From: Bin127 sp965203505
GTDB taxonomy: Bacteria > Chloroflexota > Dehalococcoidia > Lucifugimonadales > Lucifugimonadaceae
DNA: 64,000 bases
Assembly: GCA_965203505.1 (NCBI GenBank)
Contig: OZ241880.1
Location: forward strand, 1,364,001 to 1,428,000
Direction of reading: 5' to 3'
Shown: positions 8,811 to 18,141 of the stretch, piece by piece
How positions within the stretch are numbered: the stretch's first letter is position 1
Layout of the letters: the number at the start of each line of letters is the position of its first letter
Notes under the pieces: generated by a model
Databases searched by the model: none
What the model was told of the DNA's origin: nothing
The model's input: only the letters and a program-made list of their open reading frames with translations
Translations under genes and position numbers: made by a program

Positions 8811-10598
8811 TCAGACACTCACCGCGATGTCGTGAAGGCGGAGTTCTCGGCGGCGGTTGCCTCGGTAGTAGTCGGTTTTTAGGCTGACTACCGTGTCGAC
8901 GATGCGCGTAGGCGGTAAGCTGTCGGCCATTCCGAAGCCGACTGCTCGGAAGTAACGGCCTGTGTCGTCTTGCAGAGTGAGTCGGACGTGATCGTGATTT
9001 CGGCCCATGTATTTGATGTTGGCGGTTTGGGCGTTACGCATCAGGAAGAGCGGTTCGGGGTTGCCGGTTCCGAACGGTGCCATTTTGTCAACGAACTCCC
9101 ATAACGAGTATCCGAGTTGAGACGGAAGGATCTCGGCGTCGGCGGTTCGGACCATTCTCTCGTCAAAGTTGGCGCCGAGCGAGGACCAAGACATCTGCGT
9201 CTCTAGATGCGCGACGATTTCGGGTATGAGGTTGGCTTCGGCGGCGAATCCGGCTGCGGCGGCGTGTCCGCCGAATCGTTGGAGTTTGTTGGCAGTTGCT
9301 TCGAGGGCTTGATGAATGTCAAACCCAGGCACGCTACGCGCGCTGGCGCGGGCATCACCATCGATGACCTGATAGGCGAAGGCGGGCGAAGCGGCATATT
9401 CGGACGCGTGCCCGGCGAGTGGCCCCAAGACGCCCATAGGGAATGTGGGGTCGACTTCGACCGCCATAACGTTATGACCTTCGGCCATCAACGCGTCGAT
9501 TTTTGGTTTGGACGCGCGCCATGCCTTGTCTGCAATGCTTCGCCGTTTACGATTCGCTTCGTCGAGATCTTTGGCGAGCTGCATCGCGGCGTATACGTCC
9601 GATGAGATGAGCAATCTTAAGCTGGGTTCTGCGGAGTCGAGTCTGCCTGGAGCGTTGAGGCGCGGTGCCAATTGGAATGTGATGAATTCCGAGTCGTATG
9701 GTCCGTTGTGGCGAATCTGCCCTGCGATAAGGCGTGTCAGTTCGATGAGTCCGGGGGGCGCGGTGTTGTCGAGGAGTTTCAAGCCTTCGCGAACGATGAT
9801 ACGGTTGTCGCCGAGTAACTCGGTCTGGTCGGCCAAAGTACCGACCGCAGCCAATGGAATTAGTTCGGTGGCTGGATCGAGCCCTGCTTCGGCGAGCAAT
9901 GCCATCGCGAGTTTGAAGGCCGTAGCGGCGCCGCAGTAGTCGGTGATCTCGCTGTTAGATGACAGGTGACGGTTGACGATTGCCGCCGCCGCAGGCAACG
10001 CGCCGTCGCTTGGGATGTGGTGATCGGTGATGACCACTCTCATCCCGAGTACGTTTGCATACTCAACTTCGTCAAGCGCGGTGATCCCGGTGTCCACTGT
10101 GACGATCACGTTGACGCCTTGATCTTTAAACCGATCCAGAGCTTCGCGTGAGATGCCATGCCCTTCGATTTCTCGATGGGGCAGGTGGAATTTGGGTTCG
10201 ACGCCGAGTTTACGGAGCGTCCAAACGATTATTGCCGTCGCTGTGATGCCGTCGGCGTCGAAATCACCTAGGATGCCGATGCCTTCGTCGTTTTTTGTGG
10301 CTGAGAGTATGACTTCGACGGCTTGGTCAATGCCTGGTAAGACAGTTGCGGGTTGCATCGTCTCCAATCCATCGGTCAGGAAGGAACGGGCATGGGAGGC
10401 ATTGCGGATGCCCCGGTTGTAGAGTAGGCGCGAGACGAGCGCGAGTGAGCCGCGCGGCGCGAGATCGTCCAACTCGAGGAAGAATCCGTCGGGCGGTGGA
10501 TCGGCGACGCGCCAGCGAGAGGAGATTGGTTGCAGCGATGCCGGCGTTTCGGCTGAAGGTTGCGTTCGTGCGATCGCGGATCCTCGCCGCGCGCTCAT
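8811..10598 (-). CDS. recJ: Single-stranded-DNA-specific exonuclease RecJ
   Basis: 595 residues, normal for RecJ, a 5'-3' single-strand exonuclease of recombination and mismatch/base-excision repair. DHH phosphoesterase motifs are in order: GDFDADG (111-117), VTVDTG (about 167), TDHH (191-194). The DHHA1 part contains LAPRLNAPGRL and the RFGGHAAAAGF motif. An OB-like C-terminal domain follows. The ATG overlaps the fabF stop by 4 bases (ATGA), so the gene is the second of a leftward operon. Confidence 0.95.
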   Translation of the reverse strand: MSARRGSAIARTQPSAETPASLQPISSRWRVADPPPDGFFLELDDLAPRGSLALVSRLLYNRGIRNASHARSFLTDGLETMQPATVLPGIDQAVEVILSATKNDEGIGILGDFDADGITATAIIVWTLRKLGVEPKFHLPHREIEGHGISREALDRFKDQGVNVIVTVDTGITALDEVEYANVLGMRVVITDHHIPSDGALPAAAAIVNRHLSSNSEITDYCGAATAFKLAMALLAEAGLDPATELIPLAAVGTLADQTELLGDNRIIVREGLKLLDNTAPPGLIELTRLIAGQIRHNGPYDSEFITFQLAPRLNAPGRLDSAEPSLRLLISSDVYAAMQLAKDLDEANRKRRSIADKAWRASKPKIDALMAEGHNVMAVEVDPTFPMGVLGPLAGHASEYAASPAFAYQVIDGDARASARSVPGFDIHQALEATANKLQRFGGHAAAAGFAAEANLIPEIVAHLETQMSWSSLGANFDERMVRTADAEILPSQLGYSLWEFVDKMAPFGTGNPEPLFLMRNAQTANIKYMGRNHDHVRLTLQDDTGRYFRAVGFGMADSLPPTRIVDTVVSLKTDYYRGNRRRELRLHDIAVSV

Positions 10599-11836
10599 CC
10601 TTCGAATTCCTTGAACAGGAGCGAAGCGTTGTGGCCTCCGAAGCCGAGAGAGTTGGACATTGCGGCCGGGACGCGACCGCGCTTGGTCAGGTTCGGCGCG
10701 TAATCGAGATCGCAGTCGGGGTCGGGATTTTCGAGGTTAATGGTGGGCGGCACCGCCGATTCGGAAATGGCCATGACGCTGAAGGCGGCTTCGATGCCTC
10801 CCGCGGCTCCAAGCAGATGGCCGGTCATGGATTTCGTGCTGCTCATGATGAGATTGTGAGCGTGATCTCCGAACGCCTTCTTGACGGCGATCGTTTCAAA
10901 CTTGTCGTTGAGCGGAGTGGATGTGCCATGGGCGTTGATGTAGGCGACTTCCTCGGGTTCTATACCTGCTTGATCGACGGCGATCTTCATGGCTTCGGCG
11001 GCGCCTTCGCCTTCAGGATGGGGTTGCGTGACGTGGTGGGCGTCGCTCGTCGCTCCGTAACCGACGAGTTCGCAAAGGATGTCGGCACCACGTTTTTCGG
11101 CGTGTTCGAGCGATTCGACGACGATCACTCCTGCGCCTTCGCCGAGGACGAATCCGTCTCGCTCGGCATCGAACGGTCTGGAAGCGCCTTGCGGATCGTC
11201 GTTTCTGGTTGAAAGAGCTTTGCAGGCGTTGAATCCTGAGACTCCGATGGGACATATGGCCGCTTCGGAACCGCCAGCGATTGCGACGTCGACCACTCCG
11301 CGCCGGATCATCTCAGCAGCTTCGCCGATGGAATCGGTTCCGGTAGCGCATGCGGAGACGACGGAGTAGTTCGGTCCCTTGGCCCCGATGGTCATTGAAA
11401 CTTGACCGCTCGCCATGTCTCCCAACATCATCGGCACGAGAAACGGGTTGACGCGCCGAGGTCCGCGACTATTCAGGACCTCCATCTGCTCGGAGATCGT
11501 GATGATCCCGCCGACGCCGCTGCCAATGAGGACCGCAACGCGGTCGGCATCTTCGTCCTCCATCTCGATTCTGGCGTGTTCGAGCGCCTCAAGACTGGCG
11601 ACGCAGGCGAACTGTGCAAATCGATCCATGCGTTTCGCCTGCCGCCTTCCGAGGACCGAGGCAGCGTCGAAATCGCGAACTTCCCCTGCGATCCGAGATT
11701 CGTATCCTTCAGCGTCGAAGGCGCCGATGTAATCGACACCAGACTCACCATTGATCAGGTTTTTCCATGTGGTTCCTCGGTCAGAACCTAGTGGTGTAAC
11801 CAGTCCAATCCCAGTGACGACTACGCGGTCGGTCAT
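10595..11836 (-). CDS. fabF: 3-oxoacyl-[acyl-carrier-protein] synthase II
   Basis: 413 residues from the ATG at 11836 (MTDRVVVTG); an upstream in-frame ATG at 11914 would add 26 residues unlike the family. FabF condenses malonyl-ACP with acyl-ACP in type II fatty-acid synthesis. The Cys-His-His catalytic set is visible: C163 in SACATGTDS, His in INAHGTSTPLND (about 304) and His in KSMTGHLLGAAGG (about 339). A GGGAAGACGGG stretch ahead of the start could be the ribosome site. It is the first gene of a fabF-recJ operon, with a 4-base overlap. Confidence 0.95.
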   Translation of the reverse strand: MTDRVVVTGIGLVTPLGSDRGTTWKNLINGESGVDYIGAFDAEGYESRIAGEVRDFDAASVLGRRQAKRMDRFAQFACVASLEALEHARIEMEDEDADRVAVLIGSGVGGIITISEQMEVLNSRGPRRVNPFLVPMMLGDMASGQVSMTIGAKGPNYSVVSACATGTDSIGEAAEMIRRGVVDVAIAGGSEAAICPIGVSGFNACKALSTRNDDPQGASRPFDAERDGFVLGEGAGVIVVESLEHAEKRGADILCELVGYGATSDAHHVTQPHPEGEGAAEAMKIAVDQAGIEPEEVAYINAHGTSTPLNDKFETIAVKKAFGDHAHNLIMSSTKSMTGHLLGAAGGIEAAFSVMAISESAVPPTINLENPDPDCDLDYAPNLTKRGRVPAAMSNSLGFGGHNASLLFKEFEG

Positions 11837-11952
11837 GTGTGCCCGTCTTCCCGTGGATGCTGAAAAATGTTGCTGATGCGTTGAATGAAGTATACATCTG
11901 CCGTAAGAAATCACCGCTATAAGGCTGATTCGAAGGGCTTCATAGAATCGAA

Positions 11953-13251
11953 ATGAGTATGGTCACAGTCGAAATCGAAACACACGGTTGCAAGTTGAAC
12001 ACCGCCGATTCTCAACAGATCGCGTCGGAGTTTCTGCGGGGTGGTTTCGTGCTTAAGGATGTTGACGATGAGGCACCGCCGGACGTTTACGTGTTGAACT
12101 CTTGCACTGTGACGCACGTGGCCGACAAAAAGGCGCGCCAATCGATATCGTCCGCGCGTAGTCGGTACCCGAACGCGTTAACCGTGCTGACGGGTTGTTA
12201 TCCGGAAAGGGCTCATGACGAGGTTGCTGGTTTGCACAGCGTCGACCTTGTACTGGGAAACACCCGGAAACCCGAATTGGTGATGGCGATCGCTGAACGA
12301 CTGAAGATCGATCTAACGCCTTGCTCCGATGGTCGGGAGATAGTGCAGTCAGGGGCGTTGCTGGGGCGTACTAGGGCGTCGGTGAAGATTCAAGAAGGTT
12401 GTGATCAAGTCTGTGCGTATTGCATCGTTCCTAAAGTCAGGGGCCGCGAGCGGAGCATTCCGATCGATCAGATCGTAGATCGGGTGAAGCAGTTGGAATC
12501 GGCGGGTTGTCGAGAGGTTGTGTTCACAGGGACGCAGCTGGGTCATTACGGTTTCGATCTTGCTGGATCGACCAACTTAGCCACGCTGCTGAGATCCGTT
12601 TTGACAAGAACGTCGATGCCGCGAATCCGGGTTTCTTCGTTGCAGCCGCCCGAGATAGACGATGATTTGCTGGATGTTTGGACCGACGAGGGTTTCGGGC
12701 GGTTGTGCCGTCATTTCCACATGCCATTGCAGAGCGGCAGTGATGAGATCCTGCGTCGAATGCGACGCACTTATTCATCGGCACAGTTTTTGAACAAGAT
12801 CGATCTGGTCCGGCAGCGAATACCCGATTGTGGGATCACTACAGATGTGATAGCCGGTTTTCCCGGTGAAACTGAGGCGGACCATCGCGCTTCGGTTCAA
12901 ACCATGAAATCGGCGGATTTCTCGGACGCGCACGTGTTTCCGTACTCGCCGAGACCCGGGACGAGCGCGTTCCACTTCGAGAAGCAGATCGACGCTGCAC
13001 GGAAAGCTGATCGCGCTAAGCAGTTAAGAGAAGTTGGAGTCATCAGTTCGAAGCGATATCGAGAATCGCTATTGGGTCGCGTGTTGCCGGTCCTTTGGGA
13101 AGGTGGTAGAGGACTTTCCGGTATGACTGACAACTACGTCAAGGTGCGTATGGATACGGAAGACATGCGATCAACTGGCGACGGCCTGATCGAAGAGGTC
13201 GAACTCCTCAGAGTGGAAGACGACGGAGTTGTCTTGGCCGCGCCGATTTGA
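11953..13251 (+). CDS. mtaB: tRNA threonylcarbamoyladenosine methylthiotransferase MtaB
   Basis: 432 residues. MtaB is a radical-SAM enzyme with two 4Fe-4S clusters that adds a methylthio group to t6A at position 37 of ANN-decoding tRNAs. First-cluster Cys residues are C13 (THGCKLN), C51 (NSCTVTHVADKKAR, typical of MtaB rather than MiaB) and C82. The radical-SAM cluster is C150-x3-C154-x2-C157 (GCDQVCAYC). A C-terminal TRAM-like segment starts near residue 375. The first ATG is used; a second Met at position 3 is equally possible. Confidence 0.92.
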   Translation: MSMVTVEIETHGCKLNTADSQQIASEFLRGGFVLKDVDDEAPPDVYVLNSCTVTHVADKKARQSISSARSRYPNALTVLTGCYPERAHDEVAGLHSVDLVLGNTRKPELVMAIAERLKIDLTPCSDGREIVQSGALLGRTRASVKIQEGCDQVCAYCIVPKVRGRERSIPIDQIVDRVKQLESAGCREVVFTGTQLGHYGFDLAGSTNLATLLRSVLTRTSMPRIRVSSLQPPEIDDDLLDVWTDEGFGRLCRHFHMPLQSGSDEILRRMRRTYSSAQFLNKIDLVRQRIPDCGITTDVIAGFPGETEADHRASVQTMKSADFSDAHVFPYSPRPGTSAFHFEKQIDAARKADRAKQLREVGVISSKRYRESLLGRVLPVLWEGGRGLSGMTDNYVKVRMDTEDMRSTGDGLIEEVELLRVEDDGVVLAAPI

Positions 13252-13277
13252 GCGGCCTTTAGGATTACACCGGTGCT

Positions 13278-14168
13278 TTACTGCAACAGCGGGTCGAGCT
13301 GAGACAAAATGTCGCACTCCAAGCCCGCGAACTGCCCCGTGCGATCGCGATCGATGTAGACTGCACGCCGTTGCGGATCCATTGGGAAGAAGATGCACAA
13401 GCGCTCACGCTCCGCCTTCTCGAGCAGGCGCAACTTTTCGTCGAAGGCTTGCAATGGATTCTGACTGAAGCCGAACTGGACACTCGGGTCTAGATGGAAC
13501 GGGGTAGGGAACAGGAGAGGGGAAACCATCAACTTCTCCGATCCGCAAGACACGATGACGGTGGAATTAGCTGGTGTGACCCCGCCGCAACGCTCCATGC
13601 GGATGCCGGGACCGACCTCCGCCTCGTCGTCGTCAACGAGGGTGATTTTGGCCTCAAGTTTGTCGAGCATTTTCAGGTCGGCGCGAATCTCGCGGTAGGC
13701 GGCTTGATGGAACGGATGCGATCCCATGGCGGCATCCCATTCTTGCCGAGGGATCACGAACTCGGCATTCGGGCAAATTGGCTCGGCGTCGCCGCGATTG
13801 TTGTAGGAGATGAGGTTTCCGGCGTGCAGGAAATGGAGACTTGGGAGAACAACCCGATTGACGAGTTTCGGTTGGAGCGATCTCAGGAGTTGGTTCGACT
13901 TTGCGCCGAGGACCTCGCGAGTGAATATGGGATCGTGCATACCGACCCCGGTGCCGATCAGGGAGATGTCGTATTCGCATTCTTCGAAAGAGGGCACGTT
14001 GACCTGCATCGCGTAGTTTGACATCGTGACTCGATTTTGGCGGTCGGTGGGACTTTTACCGTCGTTGAGATTAAATTCTCGCCAGATCGACTTTTCTACG
14101 TTGTATGCGTAGGTGACGTCGAGTTTGATGTTGCTAGTGTCGATGGGTTTGATCTGCACTCGAGGCAT
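13278..14168 (-). CDS. Metallo-beta-lactamase-fold protein with lost metal ligands (probable pseudoenzyme)
   Basis: 296 residues from the ATG at 14168, which has GGAG 6 bases ahead. The layout follows MBL-fold hydrolases of the lactonase type, but ligand positions are replaced. Where THLHFDHAG is expected the protein has PSLHFLHAG (S110, H112, L114, H115), so the first His and the Asp are gone. The PGHTPGH motif is GGVTPAN (195-201), losing both His. The GD bridging Asp is SP (216-217), and the final His region reads FFPMDP. Flanking strands and the NAEFVIPRQEW segment keep the fold. A binding or scaffold role is inferred. It follows a 66-residue ORF on the same strand. Confidence 0.65.
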   Translation of the reverse strand: MPRVQIKPIDTSNIKLDVTYAYNVEKSIWREFNLNDGKSPTDRQNRVTMSNYAMQVNVPSFEECEYDISLIGTGVGMHDPIFTREVLGAKSNQLLRSLQPKLVNRVVLPSLHFLHAGNLISYNNRGDAEPICPNAEFVIPRQEWDAAMGSHPFHQAAYREIRADLKMLDKLEAKITLVDDDEAEVGPGIRMERCGGVTPANSTVIVSCGSEKLMVSPLLFPTPFHLDPSVQFGFSQNPLQAFDEKLRLLEKAERERLCIFFPMDPQRRAVYIDRDRTGQFAGLECDILSQLDPLLQ

Positions 14169-14358
14169 TTTTTTCTCCGGTAGGGCTATGAAAGCCTTTG
14201 CGACGACGGTTAGGGTGAGAATTCGGTGTGCCGGTTGTTGCAATCGCTGCTCTGACGCGAGCGACCATATCCGGTGTCGTTGTTCAGAAGCCGAGCGACT
14301 GTTACGACCTTGTTGACGATCCGTTCGATTTGGTCGTCAAAAAGCAGGCGACGCTACC

Positions 14359-14559
14359 TCAAGCGACTTCGCGGGTGAAGACGGGCTCCATGGGATGCAT
14401 TGCCGTGTTGAGAACGGTCATGGCGCTTTGGGCGCCGTTGGCATCTGGAAGATTGATCAGCAGGACGGACTTTGCGAGTTGGATTCGATGCTGCATCGCG
14501 GGTTTGTCGTTGTTGACCAACTCACTCTTGTGACGGATCGTGTCTCCGTGACTAAGCAT
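14359..14559 (-). CDS. Small 66-residue protein with strong ribosome site, unrecognised
   Basis: 66 residues with a perfect AGGAGG site 6 bases before the ATG, the main reason to call it. No family was recognised. The sequence has one moderately hydrophobic strand-like stretch (KSVLLINLP) and ends HPMEPVFTREVA. The short string FTREV also occurs in the downstream MBL-fold protein, which may be chance. A 190-base gap separates the two genes on the same strand, so they are likely co-transcribed. AT-rich DNA upstream probably carries the promoter. Confidence 0.5.
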   Translation of the reverse strand: MLSHGDTIRHKSELVNNDKPAMQHRIQLAKSVLLINLPDANGAQSAMTVLNTAMHPMEPVFTREVA

Positions 14560-14895
14560 TTCTAGCCTCCTAGTCGACTCAGCGATGGAGGCCCGCGACC
14601 TGTGAGTTTCGGCTAACTCTCAAGAGGGTCACCACCGTTTCGGTGTTTTTAGTCTAGACGTACGTATGTAGAACGTCAAGTGAATTACAAAATTTATTTT
14701 GAACTAGTTTTAGAAATCGGATTTTCATCGATTCGATGGTCTGAGAATGTCAACAAAGTTCAAAAATCGGCCAAAAACAGGCGTAAATCGTAAAAATGCC
14801 GCGCAGAGTAGAGCGATCAGGTCACAAAAGGTTCGCCGGCCGAAGCGGGCTACAATGAGATTCGGTCGATTGAAACAGGTGAATCTTGCCGAGGA
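14560..14895. promoter_or_regulatory. Divergent intergenic region between the small ORF and pepA
   Basis: About 335 bases without a gene. The middle (roughly 14640-14800) is clearly more AT-rich than the surroundings, with A and T runs, as expected for divergent promoters. It contains the self-complementary octamer ACGTACGT (14658-14665) and an arm pair GACGT/ACGTC (14657-14661 and 14673-14677), which could be an operator. No -10/-35 pair is certain. Confidence 0.4.
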
Positions 14896-16428
14896 ATGGC
14901 CAAAATGACATTGAAGTTGGAGATAATGCGAGGCGATATTGCTCGCATTGCGTCAGACGCCGCGATTGTCAATCTTTTCGATGGTGTCAAGGTACCCGAG
15001 GGCGCTACAGGCGCAGTTGATCGGGCATTGGGAGGTTTAATCGGCGATCTGATTGCGGATGGGGAGATTACGGGCAAAAAGGGCAATAACGTCCTGATCC
15101 ACACCCCTGAGGGGCGCTACGGCGATTTCGCACCGAAACGAGTTCTCGTGATGGGCTTGGGACCGAGTTCGGAGTTCGATTTGCCAGATATACGCGAAGT
15201 TGCTGCGGTCGCTGCGAGTCGGTTGAAGAGCATCGCAACGAACGCTACGACGATCGTTCACGGCGCGGGAATCGGCGGTATCGAGACATCGGCAGCCGCG
15301 CGGGCTTTGGCTGAGGGTTCGATCGTTGGAACGTACAGTTTTAACAAATACAAAAAATCATCGAATAACGGTGGTTCTCGATTGGACACGCTGAACGTTG
15401 TTGAATTCGACGATTCGAAGGTCCCTGACGTGAGGTCGGGTGTAGGTTCCGGCGTCACAGCGGGCGAGGCGCAGAATCTCGCAAGAGACTTGGTGAATGA
15501 ACCGCCGAACGTACTTTCACCAGAGTTGATGAAGGCGGCGGCGGAGAATATATCCCAAGATCACGGTCTAGGTTTACGTGTCTTGTCGATCGACGAATGC
15601 AGGTCTATGGGGATGAACGCGTACGCGGGCGTCGCCCAAGGCTCACACCGTCCGCCATGGTTTGTGCACATCAGTTACGAAGGCGACCCATCCAACGCGA
15701 GCAACAACGTCTGGCTCGTCGGCAAGAGCATCACTTTCGATTCTGGCGGGTTATCGCTCAAACCTCCGCGCGGGATGGTAACGATGAAGGGTGATATGGG
15801 TGGTGGTGCAGCTGTATTGGGTGCGATGAAGATCGTAGGTGCCCGTAAGCCCCGCATCAACGTTCACGCGGTACTGCCGATTACGGAAAACATGCCGGGC
15901 GGCGGAGCGCAACGCCCCGGCGATGTGGTTCAGGCCATGAACGGCAAGTACATAGAGATAGACAACACTGATGCCGAGGGCAGATTGACGCTTGCGGACG
16001 CGTTGGGTTACGCCCGGTCCAATGGAGCGGCAAAGATCGTCGACATAGCTACTCTCACCGGCGCGGCCCGCGTCGCATTGGGAACGGGAAACGCGGCGGT
16101 GTTCGGCAACGACGAAACGCTATTGGATTCGGTGATGGCCGCGGCGTCGGACGCGGGAGACGGCATGTGGCGGTTGCCGCTGGACGCGACGTCGAAGCGA
16201 CAAAACCGTTCTGACATCGCAGACGTTAAGAATAGTGGCGGCGCCCCGGCGGGATCGATCACCGCCGCCCACTTCATATCTGAGTTCGCGGAGGATACGC
16301 CGTGGGTACACATCGACATCGCAGCGGTTTCGATGGTGAGCTCTAGCTGTGGAATGTTCCGGAGACCCGGTGCCACCGGTGCGCCGACACGGGCTTTGGC
16401 GAATCTGGTGTTGAAACTGGCCGAGTGA
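14896..16428 (+). CDS. pepA: Leucyl (cytosol) aminopeptidase, M17 family
   Basis: 510 residues, normal for PepA, a di-metal hexameric aminopeptidase removing N-terminal residues from peptides in the cytoplasm. Metal and catalytic residues are visible: K277 and D282 in VGKSITFDSGG, the MKGDMGG segment (K298, D300), and NTDAEGR (D369, E371, R373). The N-terminal macro-like domain covers about 1-180. A GAGG lies directly before the first ATG, so the second ATG (14905, 10 bases from GAGG) may be the actual start. One base separates its stop from the following lipoprotein start. Confidence 0.95.
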   Translation: MAKMTLKLEIMRGDIARIASDAAIVNLFDGVKVPEGATGAVDRALGGLIGDLIADGEITGKKGNNVLIHTPEGRYGDFAPKRVLVMGLGPSSEFDLPDIREVAAVAASRLKSIATNATTIVHGAGIGGIETSAAARALAEGSIVGTYSFNKYKKSSNNGGSRLDTLNVVEFDDSKVPDVRSGVGSGVTAGEAQNLARDLVNEPPNVLSPELMKAAAENISQDHGLGLRVLSIDECRSMGMNAYAGVAQGSHRPPWFVHISYEGDPSNASNNVWLVGKSITFDSGGLSLKPPRGMVTMKGDMGGGAAVLGAMKIVGARKPRINVHAVLPITENMPGGGAQRPGDVVQAMNGKYIEIDNTDAEGRLTLADALGYARSNGAAKIVDIATLTGAARVALGTGNAAVFGNDETLLDSVMAAASDAGDGMWRLPLDATSKRQNRSDIADVKNSGGAPAGSITAAHFISEFAEDTPWVHIDIAAVSMVSSSCGMFRRPGATGAPTRALANLVLKLAE

Positions 16429-16429
16429 A

Positions 16430-17086
16430 TTGAACAGGACCAAACAAGCGATCATTTGCGCCTCCTTGGTCGCGGCCATCGGAATTGTCGCGACGGCTTG
16501 TGGAACGACGGACGAAGACAATACTGAAATCGAGACGCGGGATCGAGGGCCATACGCGGTCGCGACGGATTACGTGCAGGTGACGCCTACTTCCGATGAA
16601 TTACCGGAAGGTTGGTGGAATCCCATAGACGACAAGCAGCTCGAATTGATCGACCATTCGCGAAAGGGAATTCGTATGTGGGAGAACTGCGCTTGGTACT
16701 ACGACGATCCGACGCCCAAGACTGAGGCGGCCGTGCGCTCGTCACTTTCCGAAGTGATCGATTCACCGATCGCGGACCAGATCGGGCTGACTGAAATCGC
16801 AAATCTGACTAAGGCGTGTGAAGAATTCGCTGCAGTGGCGGATTTTCCGATCCACGTAACGGACGGGCGGCAGGCGGCGATGGCGTACGAAATGATGGTC
16901 GATCTTCTGGATTCTTGCGTGTCGTTTTACGCTTCTCCGGACGCGCCTCTCGCGTATCGCATCGCGATCACTTTTATCGATATGTTGTGGACGTTGGAAT
17001 TGGACGCGCCACGTTGGCCGCGAAGAAATCTCTGGGGCGTCCGAGAGTGGTGCGACCAAATCGTTGAGGGAGCGGTGGCGAGTTAG
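16430..17086 (+). CDS. Lipoprotein of unknown function
   Basis: 218 residues starting with TTG one base after the pepA stop, so translation is probably coupled. The N-terminus is a lipoprotein signal: basic NRTKQ, a hydrophobic stretch, then the lipobox VATAC with Cys at about residue 24. The mature part is acidic at first, then predicted mostly helical, with four further Cys (about residues 86, 127, 163 and 207) that could form disulfides. No family was recognised. A surface-anchored protein, processed by Lgt and signal peptidase II, is inferred. Confidence 0.65.
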   Translation: MNRTKQAIICASLVAAIGIVATACGTTDEDNTEIETRDRGPYAVATDYVQVTPTSDELPEGWWNPIDDKQLELIDHSRKGIRMWENCAWYYDDPTPKTEAAVRSSLSEVIDSPIADQIGLTEIANLTKACEEFAAVADFPIHVTDGRQAAMAYEMMVDLLDSCVSFYASPDAPLAYRIAITFIDMLWTLELDAPRWPRRNLWGVREWCDQIVEGAVAS

Positions 17087-17126
17087 AGTATCCCGTCGAG
17101 TTGATCCCACGGTCTCGCGCCGCTGT

Positions 17127-17882
17127 CTAATAAGGCAAAATCGTGGTGCCGAAAACGACTTCGGCGAAGAGGGCACCGCCGACGAAGATGCTTAACGCGC
17201 CGGCGGCGGTGGTGACAGCACCGTTGAGCCTGCGTTTTGTTGCAGTTGCTTTGAATGGCAGAGCCAACAGGATCGTCAACGCTGCCATGGCGAACATGGT
17301 TCCTACGCCGAAAATTGCGATGTATCCGAAACCTGCCCATGCGGAGTCGATCGTGGGTAGGTGAGTTATCAAGACGGCAGCGCTACCGGCAAGTCCATGG
17401 ACGATTCCAATAACGAAAGACTTGACGCGAAACATGGGTCGGCCTAACACAAATAGGCTGTTGTGACTGTTGATAGTCAGCTCATGGGAGTCATTTGCAC
17501 CGTGTGACGCGTGCACGTGCACGTGATGTCCCTCACCGTGGTCGTGCCTGTGGACGTGCAGTTTGCCTCGAGCCACGTTCCACATTGCACTCACGCCTAG
17601 GTATATGAGCATGATCGCGACGCCTAGTTCGAGGTAATGTGCGACCGATTCGTAGCGCGAAAGCAATGCGCCGTCGATCAAAATAACCGTTGCCCCGACG
17701 ATGAGGAGCGGGATCGAGTGTCCCATGCCCCACGACGCTCCAATCCAGATGCTTTGCCAGACCTTGTTTTCTTTCCCAACGATGTTCGCGACGGCTACGA
17801 CGTGATCGGCGTCGGTGGCGTGTTTGAGGCCGAGCAGGAAGCCGAAGGCAAGGACGACGAAGAGACCTGACTGGAAATCCAT
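17127..17882 (-). CDS. NicO/UreH-type nickel-cobalt transporter
   Basis: 251 residues with six or so membrane helices. The first helix carries GLKHATDADHVVAV, the HxxxxDH-type signature of nickel/cobalt permeases, and a second conserved SWGMGHSIP motif follows. A central hydrophilic loop (about residues 105-135) is very His-rich (HVHRHDHGEGHHVHVH), a usual metal-binding loop of this family. No urease or hydrogenase genes are nearby, so the metal user is not shown. It is convergent with the lipoprotein gene, 40 bases apart. Confidence 0.8.
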   Translation of the reverse strand: MDFQSGLFVVLAFGFLLGLKHATDADHVVAVANIVGKENKVWQSIWIGASWGMGHSIPLLIVGATVILIDGALLSRYESVAHYLELGVAIMLIYLGVSAMWNVARGKLHVHRHDHGEGHHVHVHASHGANDSHELTINSHNSLFVLGRPMFRVKSFVIGIVHGLAGSAAVLITHLPTIDSAWAGFGYIAIFGVGTMFAMAALTILLALPFKATATKRRLNGAVTTAAGALSIFVGGALFAEVVFGTTILPY

Positions 17883-17962
17883 ATCGAGTTATCGTAACGC
17901 AGTGTTAACTGGTAGGGAAATCAACGCTCGTGGGAGGTCACTGGTTGAGGGAATTGAGGTGG

Positions 17963-18035
17963 CACGCCCGGAGGGATTCGAACCCCCGACCCTCTGGTTC
18001 GAAGCCAGATGCTCTGTCCCCTGAGCTACGGGCGC
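17963..18035 (-). tRNA. tRNA-Arg (anticodon TCG)
   Basis: A 73-nt cloverleaf reads on the minus strand: acceptor GCGCCCG pairing with CGGGCGT (terminal G-U), D-arm GCTC...GAGC, anticodon stem TCTGG/CCAGA with loop CTTCGAA giving anticodon TCG, and T-arm with GGTTCGAAT. The 3' CCA is not encoded. A second tRNA lies 32 bases upstream on the same strand, so they are probably co-transcribed. Confidence 0.95.
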
Positions 18036-18067
18036 ACTGATGCTCGCGAGATTGCAATTTGGAGTGG

Positions 18068-18141
18068 GGTGGACGGAGGGAATCGAACCCTCGATCTTCA
18101 GGGCCACAACCTGACGTGTTAACCACTACACTACGCCCACC
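18068..18141 (-). tRNA. tRNA-His (anticodon GTG)
   Basis: A 74-nt cloverleaf on the minus strand including the tRNA-His-specific extra G at position -1 opposite C73. Acceptor GTGGGCG pairs with CGTCCAC, the anticodon stem is TCAGG/CCTGA with loop TTGTGGC giving anticodon GTG, and the T loop is GGTTCGATT. CCA is not encoded. It precedes tRNA-Arg in the same direction. Confidence 0.95.
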
